NCBI RefSeq assembly: GCF_044068515.1
Contig: NZ_JBIPKI010000001.1
Span: 62,001-126,000, forward strand
Length of the DNA: 64,000 nt
Direction: 5' to 3'
Origin: Desulfurivibrio sp044068515
GTDB taxonomy: Bacteria > Desulfobacterota > Desulfobulbia > Desulfobulbales > Desulfurivibrionaceae
A program made the translations under genes and the position numbers. The notes beneath the pieces are model-generated. The model ran no database searches. It was not told the origin of the DNA and was given only the letters and a program-made list of their open reading frames with translations. This document shows positions 1 through 8,133 of the stretch, piece by piece (positions within the stretch are counted from its first letter, which is position 1; each line of letters opens with the position of its first letter).

Positions 1-486
1 GTCATCGGCCGGGTGGGAATGGGGTTCATTACCGTAATGAAAACCCTTGATGTTTCCCGGCCCGGCATTGCCGTGCTCGGCGTTGGTCTGGGTCAGGCGG
101 CCCTGGATGAGGCGGCTCGTTACGCCAAGCAACGGGTGCAGTTCGGCAAACCTATCATTTCCTTCCAGGCGGTGAGCCACATGCTGGCCGACATGGCCAT
201 CCAGGTTGAGGCTGCCCGGGCCCTGGTCTATGCCGCCTCCCGCCACATCGATGCCCATCGCGACCAGGCCTCCAAAGCCGCCTCGATGTGCAAGGTTTTT
301 GCCACCGATGTGGCCATGAAGGTAACGGTGGATGCGGTCCAGGTGCTGGGAGGTTACGGCTTCATGCGTGAGTATCCGGTGGAGAAGATGATGCGTGATG
401 CCAAGATCCTCCAGATCTATGAAGGCACCAACCAGATCCAGCGCAATGTCATCGGCCAGGAACTGAACAAGGAGTACACGAAGTGA
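1..486 (+). CDS. Acyl-CoA dehydrogenase, C-terminal part (cut by window edge)
   Basis: The frame is open from base 1, so the N-terminal FAD/substrate domain lies outside the window. What remains is the C-terminal helical domain of a short-chain-type acyl-CoA dehydrogenase. It carries RVQFGKPI, the LGGYGFMREYPVE block and QIYEGTNQIQR, in which the Glu is the family's usual catalytic base. It oxidises (or reduces) the alpha-beta bond of an acyl-CoA and passes electrons to an electron transfer flavoprotein. Its stop overlaps the start of etfB (TGATG), and a ferredoxin-fused etfA follows, so the three probably form one operon and one electron-transfer unit. The acyl chain specificity cannot be read from this fragment. 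Confidence 0.93.
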   Translation, partial: VIGRVGMGFITVMKTLDVSRPGIAVLGVGLGQAALDEAARYAKQRVQFGKPIISFQAVSHMLADMAIQVEAARALVYAASRHIDAHRDQASKAASMCKVFATDVAMKVTVDAVQVLGGYGFMREYPVEKMMRDAKILQIYEGTNQIQRNVIGQELNKEYTK

Positions 487-1265
487 TGAGAATCGTGGTC
501 TGCGTCAAACAGGTGCCCGATGCCAAGGATGTGCGGCTCGATCCGGTCACCAACACTCTGGCCCGGGATGGAGTCCAGTCGATCATGAACCCTTACGATC
601 GTCATGCCGTGGAAGAAGGGGTGCGACTGGCCGGCGAGCTGGGAGGTAAGGTTACCGTGCTCAGCATGGGCCCGCCCCAAGCCGGGGAGACCCTGCGGGA
701 AGCCGTGTCCTGCGGCGCCGATGAGGCGGTCCTGGTTTCCGATCGGGCATTTGCCGGCGCCGATACCTGGGCCACCACCCATACCCTGGCCCAGGCGATC
801 AAAACCATCGGCGGGGCCGACCTGGTGCTCTGCGGCAAGCAGGCCATCGACGGCGATACGGCCCAGGTGGGGCCCGGCCTGGCCGAGCGCCTGGGTCTGC
901 CCTATGTTACCTGCGTCAAGAAGATGCTTTCCTGCGACGGGCAGACCATTCGCCTGCAGCGGTTGATGGATGACGGTTACGATACCCTGGAGGCCCGTTT
1001 GCCGGCCCTGTTTACGGTGGTCAAGGAGATCAACGAGCCCCGGTTGCCGTCGCTGAAAGGCAAGATGAAGGCCAAAAAGCTGGTCATCAAGACCCTGACC
1101 GCCACCGACATCGATGCCGATCCTGACCAGATCGGCCTTAAAGGATCACCGACCCAGGTGGTGCGGGTTTTTTCGCCCCAGCCCCGGGGTGCGCGGACGA
1201 TGTTCAGCGGCACGGTGGATGAGCAGGTGGAGCAACTGGCGGCGGAACTGGAAAAAATTCTCTGA
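486..1265 (+). CDS. etfB: Electron transfer flavoprotein beta subunit
   Basis: The protein has about 259 residues, the normal EtfB length, and opens with MRIVVCVKQVPDAKDVRLD. It has the family blocks MNPYDRHAVEEGVRL, LCGKQAIDGDTAQVGP and MKAKKL near the end. EtfB binds AMP or a second FAD and, with EtfA, shuttles electrons between acyl-CoA dehydrogenases and the membrane or ferredoxin pool. The ATG used here overlaps the acyl-CoA dehydrogenase stop in a TGATG junction. An in-frame GTG three bases upstream is also possible. The next gene is etfA, after a 100-base gap. Confidence 0.95.
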   Translation: MRIVVCVKQVPDAKDVRLDPVTNTLARDGVQSIMNPYDRHAVEEGVRLAGELGGKVTVLSMGPPQAGETLREAVSCGADEAVLVSDRAFAGADTWATTHTLAQAIKTIGGADLVLCGKQAIDGDTAQVGPGLAERLGLPYVTCVKKMLSCDGQTIRLQRLMDDGYDTLEARLPALFTVVKEINEPRLPSLKGKMKAKKLVIKTLTATDIDADPDQIGLKGSPTQVVRVFSPQPRGARTMFSGTVDEQVEQLAAELEKIL

Positions 1266-1365
1266 TAACAAAGATCGGCTATCCGGGGCCTGTGTAAGCT
1301 GGCCAGTCTTTGAGTTGGAAAAATGACCACCCTCATTTAGATCCAAGCAAACAACGAGTTGGAAA

Positions 1366-2568
1366 ATGCTGAAAATTGACACCGAAGCCTGCATCGGTTG
1401 CGGGCTCTGCGAGGAGGCCTGTACCTTCGCGGCCATCCACCTGGAAGATGGTGTCGCCGTGGTAGGTGACAACTGTACTCTTTGCGGCGCCTGCGTCGAT
1501 GTATGCGAGGTCGGCGCCTTGAGCATCGAGCGGGAAGAGGGAGTGGCTACGGCCGATCTTGCTTCCTGGTCGGGGGTCTGGGTCTACGCGGAGTTCCGCC
1601 GGGGCCGGCTTGCTCCGGTGGGCCTGGAATTGCTGGGCGCCGGCCGGCGGCTGGCCGACAAGCGCGGGGTGGAACTGGCCGCGGTGCTGCTCGGGTCAGG
1701 AGCCGAGGCTGCCGGCGGTCTTGCCGCTGCGGCGGCTGAACTGATCGCCCATGGCGCCGACCGGGTCTATGTCGTCGATAACCCGGCCCTGGCCCATTTT
1801 TCCGATGACGTTTATGGTAATGTGCTGGCCGACCTGATTCGGCGCCATAAACCGGAGATTGTCCTGGCCGGAGCAACCGCCGTCGGTCGTTCCTTTATTC
1901 CTCGGGTGGCCACCATAATGGCCGCCGGGCTCACCGCCGACTGCACCGAGCTGGATATCCGGGAGGAGGACGGGGCCCTGTTGCAAACCCGACCGGCTTT
2001 CGGCGGCAATATCATGGCCACCATCGTCTGTCCCCATACCCGCCCGCAGATGGCCACGGTTCGGCCGATGGTGATGAAGCCCCTGCCCCGGGACGAAGGG
2101 CGGCAGGGCGCCGTGGTCAAGGTCGATCCCGCTCCTGAGTTGCTCGCCTCCCGGACCGAGGTCCTGGAAAGTGTGACCGCCGCCCTCGATCAAATCAATC
2201 TGGCCGAGGCCGATATCGTGGTGGCCGGGGGCCGGGGTTTGGAAAACGCCGAGGGTTTCGCCTTGATTCGCCGGCTGGCCGATGTCATGGGCGGGGCGGT
2301 AGCCGCTTCCCGGGCCGCGGTTGATTCGGGCTGGATTCCCTATCCTCACCAGGTGGGCCAGACCGGCAAGACCGTGGCACCCAAAGTTTATGTCGCCTGC
2401 GGAATTTCCGGAGCCATCCAGCATCTGGTGGGCATGCAGTCGGCGGAAACGATCATCGCCATCAACCGCGATCCCGAGGCTCCGATCTTCAACGTGGCCA
2501 CTTACGGGATTGTCGGCGATGTTTTCGAGGTGGTGCCTAAATTGATCGAACGCCTGCAAAAGCGCTGA
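1366..2568 (+). CDS. etfA: EtfA with N-terminal 2x[4Fe-4S] ferredoxin domain
   Basis: This is a 400-residue protein, about 70 residues longer than a plain EtfA. The extension is a bacterial-type ferredoxin with two CxxCxxCxxxC clusters: Cys 9/12/15/19 and Cys 37/40/43/47. The rest is a normal EtfA with an N-terminal alpha/beta domain and the C-terminal FAD domain, with blocks VVAGGRGL, YPHQVGQTGKTVAPK, GISGAIQHLVG and INRDPEAPIF. Ferredoxin-EtfA fusions are known from flavin-based electron-bifurcating enzymes such as the caffeyl-CoA reductase CarCDE. Here the fusion sits with EtfB and an acyl-CoA dehydrogenase in the same arrangement. Bifurcation is inference from this architecture, since a non-bifurcating Etf can also carry iron-sulfur clusters. 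Confidence 0.95.
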   Translation: MLKIDTEACIGCGLCEEACTFAAIHLEDGVAVVGDNCTLCGACVDVCEVGALSIEREEGVATADLASWSGVWVYAEFRRGRLAPVGLELLGAGRRLADKRGVELAAVLLGSGAEAAGGLAAAAAELIAHGADRVYVVDNPALAHFSDDVYGNVLADLIRRHKPEIVLAGATAVGRSFIPRVATIMAAGLTADCTELDIREEDGALLQTRPAFGGNIMATIVCPHTRPQMATVRPMVMKPLPRDEGRQGAVVKVDPAPELLASRTEVLESVTAALDQINLAEADIVVAGGRGLENAEGFALIRRLADVMGGAVAASRAAVDSGWIPYPHQVGQTGKTVAPKVYVACGISGAIQHLVGMQSAETIIAINRDPEAPIFNVATYGIVGDVFEVVPKLIERLQKR

Positions 2569-2620
2569 ACGCCGGGCCGGCCGGTGGTTTAAGAGTTAAT
2601 CCAGGCCTGGGGAGTTTTCT

Positions 2621-3367
2621 ATGAGTTTAGAAGGTAAAATCGCGGTGGTTACCGGGGCCAGCCGGGGGATCGGGCGGGCGGTGGCCCTGCGCCTGGGAGC
2701 CATGGGGGCCCGGGTAATGGTCAATTATGTCAGCCGTCCCGAGGCCGCCCGCGAGGTGGCCGAGGAGATCCGGGCCAGCGGCGGTTGGGCGGAGATCTGT
2801 GCTTTCAACGTGGCGGACAGTGGGGTCACCGAGGCAGCCTTCAAAAAAATTCTGGACGATCACGGCAGGATTGATATTTTGGTCAACAATGCCGGCATCA
2901 CCCGGGACGGATTGCTGGTAAAAATGAAGGACGCCCAGTGGGACGAAGTGCTGGCCACCAACCTCAAAGGGGCCTTCACCTGTACCAAGGCGGTAAGCCG
3001 GGCCATGATGAAACAGCGCTGGGGGAGGATCGTTAATATTTCCTCGGTGATCGGTTTTGCCGGCAACGCCGGCCAGGCCAATTACGCCGCCGCTAAAGCC
3101 GGCCTGGTGGGTTTGACCCGTTCGGTGGCCCGGGAATTGGCCCCGCGTAATATTACGGTCAACGGGGTGGCGCCCGGCTATATCGTCACCGATATGACCC
3201 GGGATCTGCCCGAAGAGATCAATGAGAAAATCCGGGGAGAGATTCCCCTGGGGGTGCTCGGCGAGGCTGAGGACGTGGCCGGGGCCGTAGCCTATCTGGT
3301 CTCCGAGGATGCCCGCTATGTTACCGGGCAATTTATCCATGTCAATGGCGGCATGTACATGGGGTAA
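2621..3367 (+). CDS. fabG: 3-oxoacyl-ACP reductase (SDR family)
   Basis: This is a classical short-chain dehydrogenase of 248 residues. It has the NAD(P)-binding TGASRGIGR near residue 12, NNAG near residue 90 and the catalytic Ser/Tyr/Lys set in NISSVIGFAGNAGQANYAAAKAG. The Asn and the VAPGYIVTDM block after it are typical of FabG. The enzyme reduces 3-oxoacyl-ACP with NADPH in the type II fatty acid elongation cycle. It is followed by acpP, fabF and rpiB on the same strand, which fits a fatty-acid synthesis role. A broader acetoacetyl-CoA reductase role, suggested by the upstream acyl-CoA/Etf genes, cannot be excluded. Confidence 0.93.
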   Translation: MSLEGKIAVVTGASRGIGRAVALRLGAMGARVMVNYVSRPEAAREVAEEIRASGGWAEICAFNVADSGVTEAAFKKILDDHGRIDILVNNAGITRDGLLVKMKDAQWDEVLATNLKGAFTCTKAVSRAMMKQRWGRIVNISSVIGFAGNAGQANYAAAKAGLVGLTRSVARELAPRNITVNGVAPGYIVTDMTRDLPEEINEKIRGEIPLGVLGEAEDVAGAVAYLVSEDARYVTGQFIHVNGGMYMG

Positions 3368-3544
3368 TTTTGCCGGCCCCCGGGTTTGCCCCTCTTAGCC
3401 GGGACAGTCTGGGAGCGTGTTTATGAAAAAGAAAATTTTGACCGGCCGGACAAAACAGTTGTGGCAGGTTGCTGGTTATTGGTGCCAGGGTTTACGCCCT
3501 ACTTTATATTAAGCTATTTAACAAACATTTAAGGAGAAGCGATC

Positions 3545-3775
3545 ATGGCAGTTGAGGAAAAACTTGTTGATATCATTGCGGAACAGTTGAGTGTGGATAA
3601 GGCCAAGGTGGTTCCCGGCGCTTCCTTTATCGATGATCTCGGAGCTGATTCCCTGGATCTGGTTGAGCTGATCATGGCCATGGAAGAAGCCTTCGATATT
3701 GAGATCGCCGACGAAGTGGCGGAGAAGATCGTCACCGTTCAGGATGCCATCGATCACATCAAGAAGATTTCCTAA
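3545..3775 (+). CDS. acpP: Acyl carrier protein
   Basis: This is an acidic 76-residue protein with the phosphopantetheine attachment motif GADSLDLVEL. The Ser in DSL carries the prosthetic group, about residue 37. The four-helix ACP pattern and the FDIEIADE segment are intact. It carries growing acyl chains for FabG and FabF, which flank it. A strong ribosome-binding site (aaggagaag) sits before the ATG. The 177-base gap upstream is AT-rich (ctactttatattaag) and may hold its own promoter, in keeping with the high expression usual for ACP. Confidence 0.97.
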   Translation: MAVEEKLVDIIAEQLSVDKAKVVPGASFIDDLGADSLDLVELIMAMEEAFDIEIADEVAEKIVTVQDAIDHIKKIS

Positions 3776-3793
3776 CCATTTTACGGGAGTTCA

Positions 3794-5038
3794 ATGGTGA
3801 AGAGACGAGTAGTGGTAACCGGGGTCGGCCTGATTACGCCGGTGGGTACCGGGGCGGCCAAAAGCTGGGATGCCCTTTGCGCCGGCAAGGGCGGGGTGGC
3901 GCCGATCAGCCGCTTCGACGCCTCGACCCAGGGGGTGCGGATTGCCGCCGAGGTCAAGGATTTCTACCCGGATGATTATTTCGAACCCAAGGTGGCCCGT
4001 CACCTGGAACTGTTCGTCCAGTATGCCCTGGCGGCGGCCGGCGAGGCCCTGGCTGATTCCGGCTTCCAAATCACCCCGGAAAACGCCGCCCGGGTCGGCA
4101 GTATCGTCGGCTGTGGACTGGGGGGGCTTCCCACCATTGAAAAATATATCCAGATCCTCCATGAAAAGGGGGAGCGCCGGATAACCCCCTTCTTCATTCC
4201 CATGGTTATTCCCAACATGGGTGCCGGGCAGATTTCGATCTTTTACGGAACCCGGGGGCCCAACCTGTCGCTGACCACGGCCTGCGCCGCCGGAACCCAC
4301 GCGGTGGGTGAAGCCTATCGCGCCATCAGCCATGGTGATTGCGAACTGGCCCTGACCGGGGGCAGTGAAGGGGTGATCTGCCCGATGGGCTTTGCCGGCT
4401 TCCATGCCATGAAAGCCCTTTCCACCCGCAACGAGGAACCGGCCAAGGCCTCCCGGCCCTTTGATCGCGATCGGGACGGCTTCGTGATCGGCGAAGGCGG
4501 GGGGATTCTGCTGCTGGAAGAGTTGGAGCACGCCAAGCAAAGGGGTGCGAAAATTTACGCCGAAATGGCTGGTTACGGCATGTCCGGTGATGCCTACCAC
4601 ATCGCCGCCCCCCCCGAGGACGGGGCCGGCGCCATTCTCTGCATGCAGAATGCCCTGGCCGACGCGGGGATGAGCCCGACGGACGTCGATTATATCAACG
4701 CCCACGGCACATCCACCCCCCTTAACGATGTGATTGAAACCAGGGCCATCAAGGCGGTCTTCGGGGCCCATGCCGGTAAAATGGCGGTCAGTTCGACCAA
4801 GTCGATGACCGGTCATCTGTTGGGGGGAGCTGGCGGGATCGAGGCAGTGATCACCGCCCTGGCGATCAAGCACCAGCTGGCTCCGCCCACCATCAACCTG
4901 GAAAATCCGGACCCGGAGTGCGATCTTGACTACGTCCCCGGCCAGGGCCGGGCCATGAGTATCCGGGCGGCGATGTCCAACTCTTTCGGCTTTGGCGGCA
5001 CCAACGCGGTTATGCTGATGAAGCGCTACGAGGATTGA
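3794..5038 (+). CDS. fabF: 3-oxoacyl-ACP synthase II (KAS II)
   Basis: The 414 residues match the usual FabF length. The condensing-enzyme triad is visible: the nucleophilic Cys in TTACAAGTHAVGEAYRAI, His in NAHGTSTPLND and His in KSMTGHLLGGAGG. The C-terminal NSFGFGGTNAVML block is also present. It condenses acyl-ACP with malonyl-ACP during fatty acid elongation. The gene starts 18 bases after acpP with a ggag ribosome-binding site and overlaps the start of rpiB, so acpP-fabF-rpiB are probably co-transcribed. Confidence 0.97.
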   Translation: MVKRRVVVTGVGLITPVGTGAAKSWDALCAGKGGVAPISRFDASTQGVRIAAEVKDFYPDDYFEPKVARHLELFVQYALAAAGEALADSGFQITPENAARVGSIVGCGLGGLPTIEKYIQILHEKGERRITPFFIPMVIPNMGAGQISIFYGTRGPNLSLTTACAAGTHAVGEAYRAISHGDCELALTGGSEGVICPMGFAGFHAMKALSTRNEEPAKASRPFDRDRDGFVIGEGGGILLLEELEHAKQRGAKIYAEMAGYGMSGDAYHIAAPPEDGAGAILCMQNALADAGMSPTDVDYINAHGTSTPLNDVIETRAIKAVFGAHAGKMAVSSTKSMTGHLLGGAGGIEAVITALAIKHQLAPPTINLENPDPECDLDYVPGQGRAMSIRAAMSNSFGFGGTNAVMLMKRYED

Positions 5039-5463
5039 TGATGAAAGTAGCCCTGGGTTGTGATCATGGCGGTTTCGGCCTCAAGGAAACTTTGCTGGCC
5101 CTGCTGAAACAGTTGGGGCACGAGGTGGTCGATTGCGGCACCATGAATGGTGAATCCGTCGATTATCCCGATATCGCCGCCGCTGTTTGCGATCGGGTGG
5201 CCGCCGGAGAATGCGAACGCGGCATCCTGATCTGTGGCACCGGTATCGGCATTTCCATGGCCGCCAACCGTAACCCCGCCATTCGCGCCGCCCTTTGCGC
5301 CGAGAGTTTTTCCGCCCGGATGAGCCGGGAGCATAATGACGCCAACGTCCTTTGCCTGGGGGGGCGCACCCTGGGCCCCGGTCTGGCCGAAGATATCGTC
5401 AAGGTTTGGCTGGTGACCGAGTTCGCCGGCGGTCGGCACCAGCGCCGGATCTCCATGTTTTAA
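5038..5463 (+). CDS. rpiB: Ribose-5-phosphate isomerase B
   Basis: This is a 141-residue RpiB/LacAB-family protein. It begins MKVALGCDHGGFGLK and contains the active-site Cys in GILICGTGIGISMAANR and the SREHNDANVLCLGGRTLG block. It interconverts ribose 5-phosphate and ribulose 5-phosphate in the pentose phosphate pathway. Two tandem ATGs (5038 and 5041) follow a TTG. The ATG at 5038 overlaps the fabF stop as TGATG and is used here. In many bacteria rpiB precedes glyA, as it does here. Confidence 0.95.
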   Translation: MMKVALGCDHGGFGLKETLLALLKQLGHEVVDCGTMNGESVDYPDIAAAVCDRVAAGECERGILICGTGIGISMAANRNPAIRAALCAESFSARMSREHNDANVLCLGGRTLGPGLAEDIVKVWLVTEFAGGRHQRRISMF

Positions 5464-5611
5464 CAGGCGCCGGGGCATGCCGGCGCGAGATTGCCAAGTA
5501 ATTTCGGCAACACTTTCCCGGCGGCGAAGCTCGGCCCTGAAGCCTCCGACCAGCTTTCGGCCCCAGCGCCGATTGACCGATCCTTATTCAACCTTATTTG
5601 CAGGAAGAGCC

Positions 5612-6916
5612 GTGTCCTACCTAGCCAGCAGTGATCCGGAAGTCCACCGCGCCATTCGTGGGGAATTGCGTCGCCAGTACAACCAGCTGGAAATGATTGC
5701 CTCGGAGAATATCGTCAGCGAGGAGGTGCTGGAGGCCCAGGGGTCGATTTTCACCAACAAGTACGCCGAAGGCTATCCCGGGCGCCGCTATTACGGCGGT
5801 TGCCAATATGCCGACCAGGTTGAAGAGTTGGCCGTTACCCGGGCCCTGGAGCTGTTTGGAGCCGAATACGCCAATGTCCAGGCTCATTCCGGCAGCCAGG
5901 CCAACATGGCCGTCTATTTCGCCTGTCTCCAGCCCGGGGATACGGTGCTGGGCATGGATCTGGCCCACGGGGGGCATCTGACCCACGGTAGCGCGGTCAG
6001 TTTCTCCGGCCAGCTTTATCGTTTCGTCTCTTATGGGGTTGCCCGCGACACCGAGCGGATCGACATGGCCGAAGTGGAACGCCTGGCCCTGACCCACCGT
6101 CCCAAAATGATCGTGGCCGGAGCCAGTGCTTACCCGCGAGTCATTGACTTTGCCGCCTTCCGGCGAATCGCCGACCAGATCGGGGCCCTGTTCATGGTGG
6201 ATATGGCCCATATCGCCGGGCTGGTGGCGGCCGGGGTTCACCCTTCGCCGGTGCCCCATGCGGATTTTGTCACCACCACCACCCATAAGACCCTGCGCGG
6301 TCCCCGGGGCGGCCTGATCCTGGCCCGCCGCGACTTCGCCAAGATGCTGGACAGCAAAATTTTCCCCGGAATCCAGGGCGGTCCCCTGGTCCACGTCATT
6401 GCCGCCAAGGCGGTGGCCTTCAAGGAGGCGATGACGGCTAAATTCCGCTCGGACTCGGAGCAGGTGGTCAAAAACGCTAAAACCCTGGGTAAAGCTCTGG
6501 TTGCCAGAGGTTTTCGCCTGGTTTCCGGCGGCACCGACAATCACCTCCTGCTGGTCGATCTTACCCCCAAAAAAATCACCGGCAAGGAGGCCGAGGAAAT
6601 CCTGGAACAGGCCGGGATTACGGTCAACAAAAATGCCATCCCCTTTGATACCGCTAAACGCTTTATCACCAGCGGTATCAGGATCGGGACGCCGGCGGTG
6701 ACTACCCGGGGTCTCAAGGAGCCGGAAATGGAGATGATCGCCGCCTGGATTGACCGGGCTTTAACCACCGGGGGCGTCAAGGCCGGCGGTCCCGAGCAGG
6801 CCAAGGAATTGGCGGCGATTCGGCGAGAGGTCGCCCAAACCTGTGATCGCTTTCCCATCTACCCGGCCATGGAACCCGACCGGGATGCGGCGCTGGTCTC
6901 ACCGGAAGCAGTCTGA
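5612..6916 (+). CDS. glyA: Serine hydroxymethyltransferase
   Basis: This PLP enzyme converts serine and tetrahydrofolate to glycine and 5,10-methylene-tetrahydrofolate. The start is placed at GTG 5612, where the protein reads MSYLASSDPEVHRAIRGE and an AGGAAG ribosome-binding site lies just upstream. The frame stays open further 5' to 5477, but that stretch (Arg/Ser/Pro-rich) does not resemble GlyA. Visible motifs are the LEMIASENIVSEEVLEAQGS substrate region, YYGGCQYADQVE, HGGHLTHG and the PLP lysine in TTTHKTLRGPRGG. At 434 residues it is slightly longer than usual because of a C-terminal tail. Its one-carbon product feeds dTMP synthesis, which fits the dCMP deaminase gene next door. Confidence 0.96.
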   Translation: MSYLASSDPEVHRAIRGELRRQYNQLEMIASENIVSEEVLEAQGSIFTNKYAEGYPGRRYYGGCQYADQVEELAVTRALELFGAEYANVQAHSGSQANMAVYFACLQPGDTVLGMDLAHGGHLTHGSAVSFSGQLYRFVSYGVARDTERIDMAEVERLALTHRPKMIVAGASAYPRVIDFAAFRRIADQIGALFMVDMAHIAGLVAAGVHPSPVPHADFVTTTTHKTLRGPRGGLILARRDFAKMLDSKIFPGIQGGPLVHVIAAKAVAFKEAMTAKFRSDSEQVVKNAKTLGKALVARGFRLVSGGTDNHLLLVDLTPKKITGKEAEEILEQAGITVNKNAIPFDTAKRFITSGIRIGTPAVTTRGLKEPEMEMIAAWIDRALTTGGVKAGGPEQAKELAAIRREVAQTCDRFPIYPAMEPDRDAALVSPEAV

Positions 6917-6922
6917 AGCCTG

Positions 6923-7405
6923 ATGGCTGCTGAATTGGAACGACCCTCCTGGGAAGAGTATTTCATGGCGATCGCCGACCTGGTGGCCCAGCGGGCCACC
7001 TGTCTGCGCCGCAAGGTGGGCTCCGTCCTGGTCCTTGACCGACGGGTGGTGGCCACCGGCTATAACGGCGCCCCCAGCGGCATCAAGCATTGCCTGGAGG
7101 TCGGCTGCCTGCGGGAACAGCTGCAAGTGCCCTCCGGGGAACGCCATGAGCTTTGCCGCGGGCTGCACGCCGAACAGAACGCCATCATTCAAGCCGCTCT
7201 GCACGGGGTCAGTCTCAAGGGGGCCATGCTCTTCTGCACCAACATGCCCTGTTCGATTTGCAGCAAGATGCTGATCAACGCCGGGATCGTCAAAATTTAC
7301 TACCGTAAAGGCTATCCCGACAACATGGCGGCGGATATGCTGGCGGAAGCCGGGGTCCCGTTGATTCAGTTGCCAGTAGAGAAAGGGCCGGGAACCGAGC
7401 AGTGA
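6923..7405 (+). CDS. Deoxycytidylate deaminase family protein
   Basis: This is a 160-residue zinc-dependent deaminase. The zinc and catalytic residues are in HAEQNAI (His zinc ligand plus catalytic Glu) and in the PCSIC motif of NMPCSICSK (two Cys ligands). The N-terminal block SWEEYFMAIADLVAQRATCLRRKVG and ATGYNGAP are typical of dCMP deaminases of the ComEB type. The product dUMP feeds thymidylate synthesis. It lies 6 bases after glyA and before nrdR, a common order in this group of bacteria. The exact nucleotide substrate is inferred from the family. Confidence 0.92.
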   Translation: MAAELERPSWEEYFMAIADLVAQRATCLRRKVGSVLVLDRRVVATGYNGAPSGIKHCLEVGCLREQLQVPSGERHELCRGLHAEQNAIIQAALHGVSLKGAMLFCTNMPCSICSKMLINAGIVKIYYRKGYPDNMAADMLAEAGVPLIQLPVEKGPGTEQ

Positions 7406-7514
7406 CCGGCCGGCAGAAGCGCTAACCGTAGATGGAGGAGTCAGGGCGGGGGATCCAGGAAGGAGGAGAGTCAACGCTCTGTCTTCTGTCATCGGTTCCC
7501 GGTCCGCTGAAGCC

Positions 7515-7982
7515 ATGAAATGTCCCTATTGCGGCCATCTGGAAAACCGGGTGGTTGATTCCCGGCTCAACAAGGATTACACCATCACGCGACGGCGACG
7601 GATGTGCGATGCCTGCCAGCGTCGCTTCACCACCTATGAGCGCCTGGAAGTAACCATGCCGATGCTGGTCAAGAAGGACGGCCGCCGGGAGGTCTGGGAT
7701 CGGCACAAGGTGGTGGAAGGCATCAAGAAGGCCTGCGAGAAGCGACCGGTAAGCGTCGAGCAGATTGAAGAATTCGTCGATGAACTCGAAAGGGAGCTGC
7801 AGGACCTGGGGGAACGGGAGATTCCGGTGCGGATGGTGGGCGAACGGGTGATGGACGGCTTGCGCCGCCTTGACGGGGTGGCCTATGTTCGTTTTGCTTC
7901 CGTTTACCGTCAGTTCAAGGATCTTAACGAGTTCATGCATGAGCTGAAAAATATGCTTACCACCCCCGAGGAGCATAAATAA
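7515..7982 (+). CDS. nrdR: Transcriptional repressor NrdR
   Basis: The 155-residue protein has full NrdR architecture. The N-terminal zinc ribbon has CPYC near residue 3 and CDAC near residue 33, followed by QRRFTTYER. The ATP-cone domain begins at MLVKKDGRREVWDRHKV and runs to SVYRQFKDL. NrdR senses ATP/dATP and represses ribonucleotide reductase genes by binding paired 16-bp boxes. The window contains one such target, nrdJ at 45.3-47.6 kb, with two box-like sites upstream. Autonomous linkage of nrdR to rib genes is common in bacteria. Confidence 0.97.
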   Translation: MKCPYCGHLENRVVDSRLNKDYTITRRRRMCDACQRRFTTYERLEVTMPMLVKKDGRREVWDRHKVVEGIKKACEKRPVSVEQIEEFVDELERELQDLGEREIPVRMVGERVMDGLRRLDGVAYVRFASVYRQFKDLNEFMHELKNMLTTPEEHK

Positions 7983-8133
7983 CGGTTTCTGCTTGACCGG
8001 GGCTTGGGGGACTCACCTCCTGCGTTTGCCATGCCGGCGCCTCACGCGGTCCCATGTTGCCCCATTTTGCCGCCCCTGGCTAAAGCGGCAAACCTTTCTC
8101 TTTTGTTGGCGGCCTCTTCCCGGTCTTGTCTTT

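Noticed and set aside
3423..3512. 29-codon ORF starting MKKKILTGR between fabG and acpP
   Set aside because: Very short and with no ribosome-binding site or recognisable similarity; the region is more likely the acpP promoter/leader.
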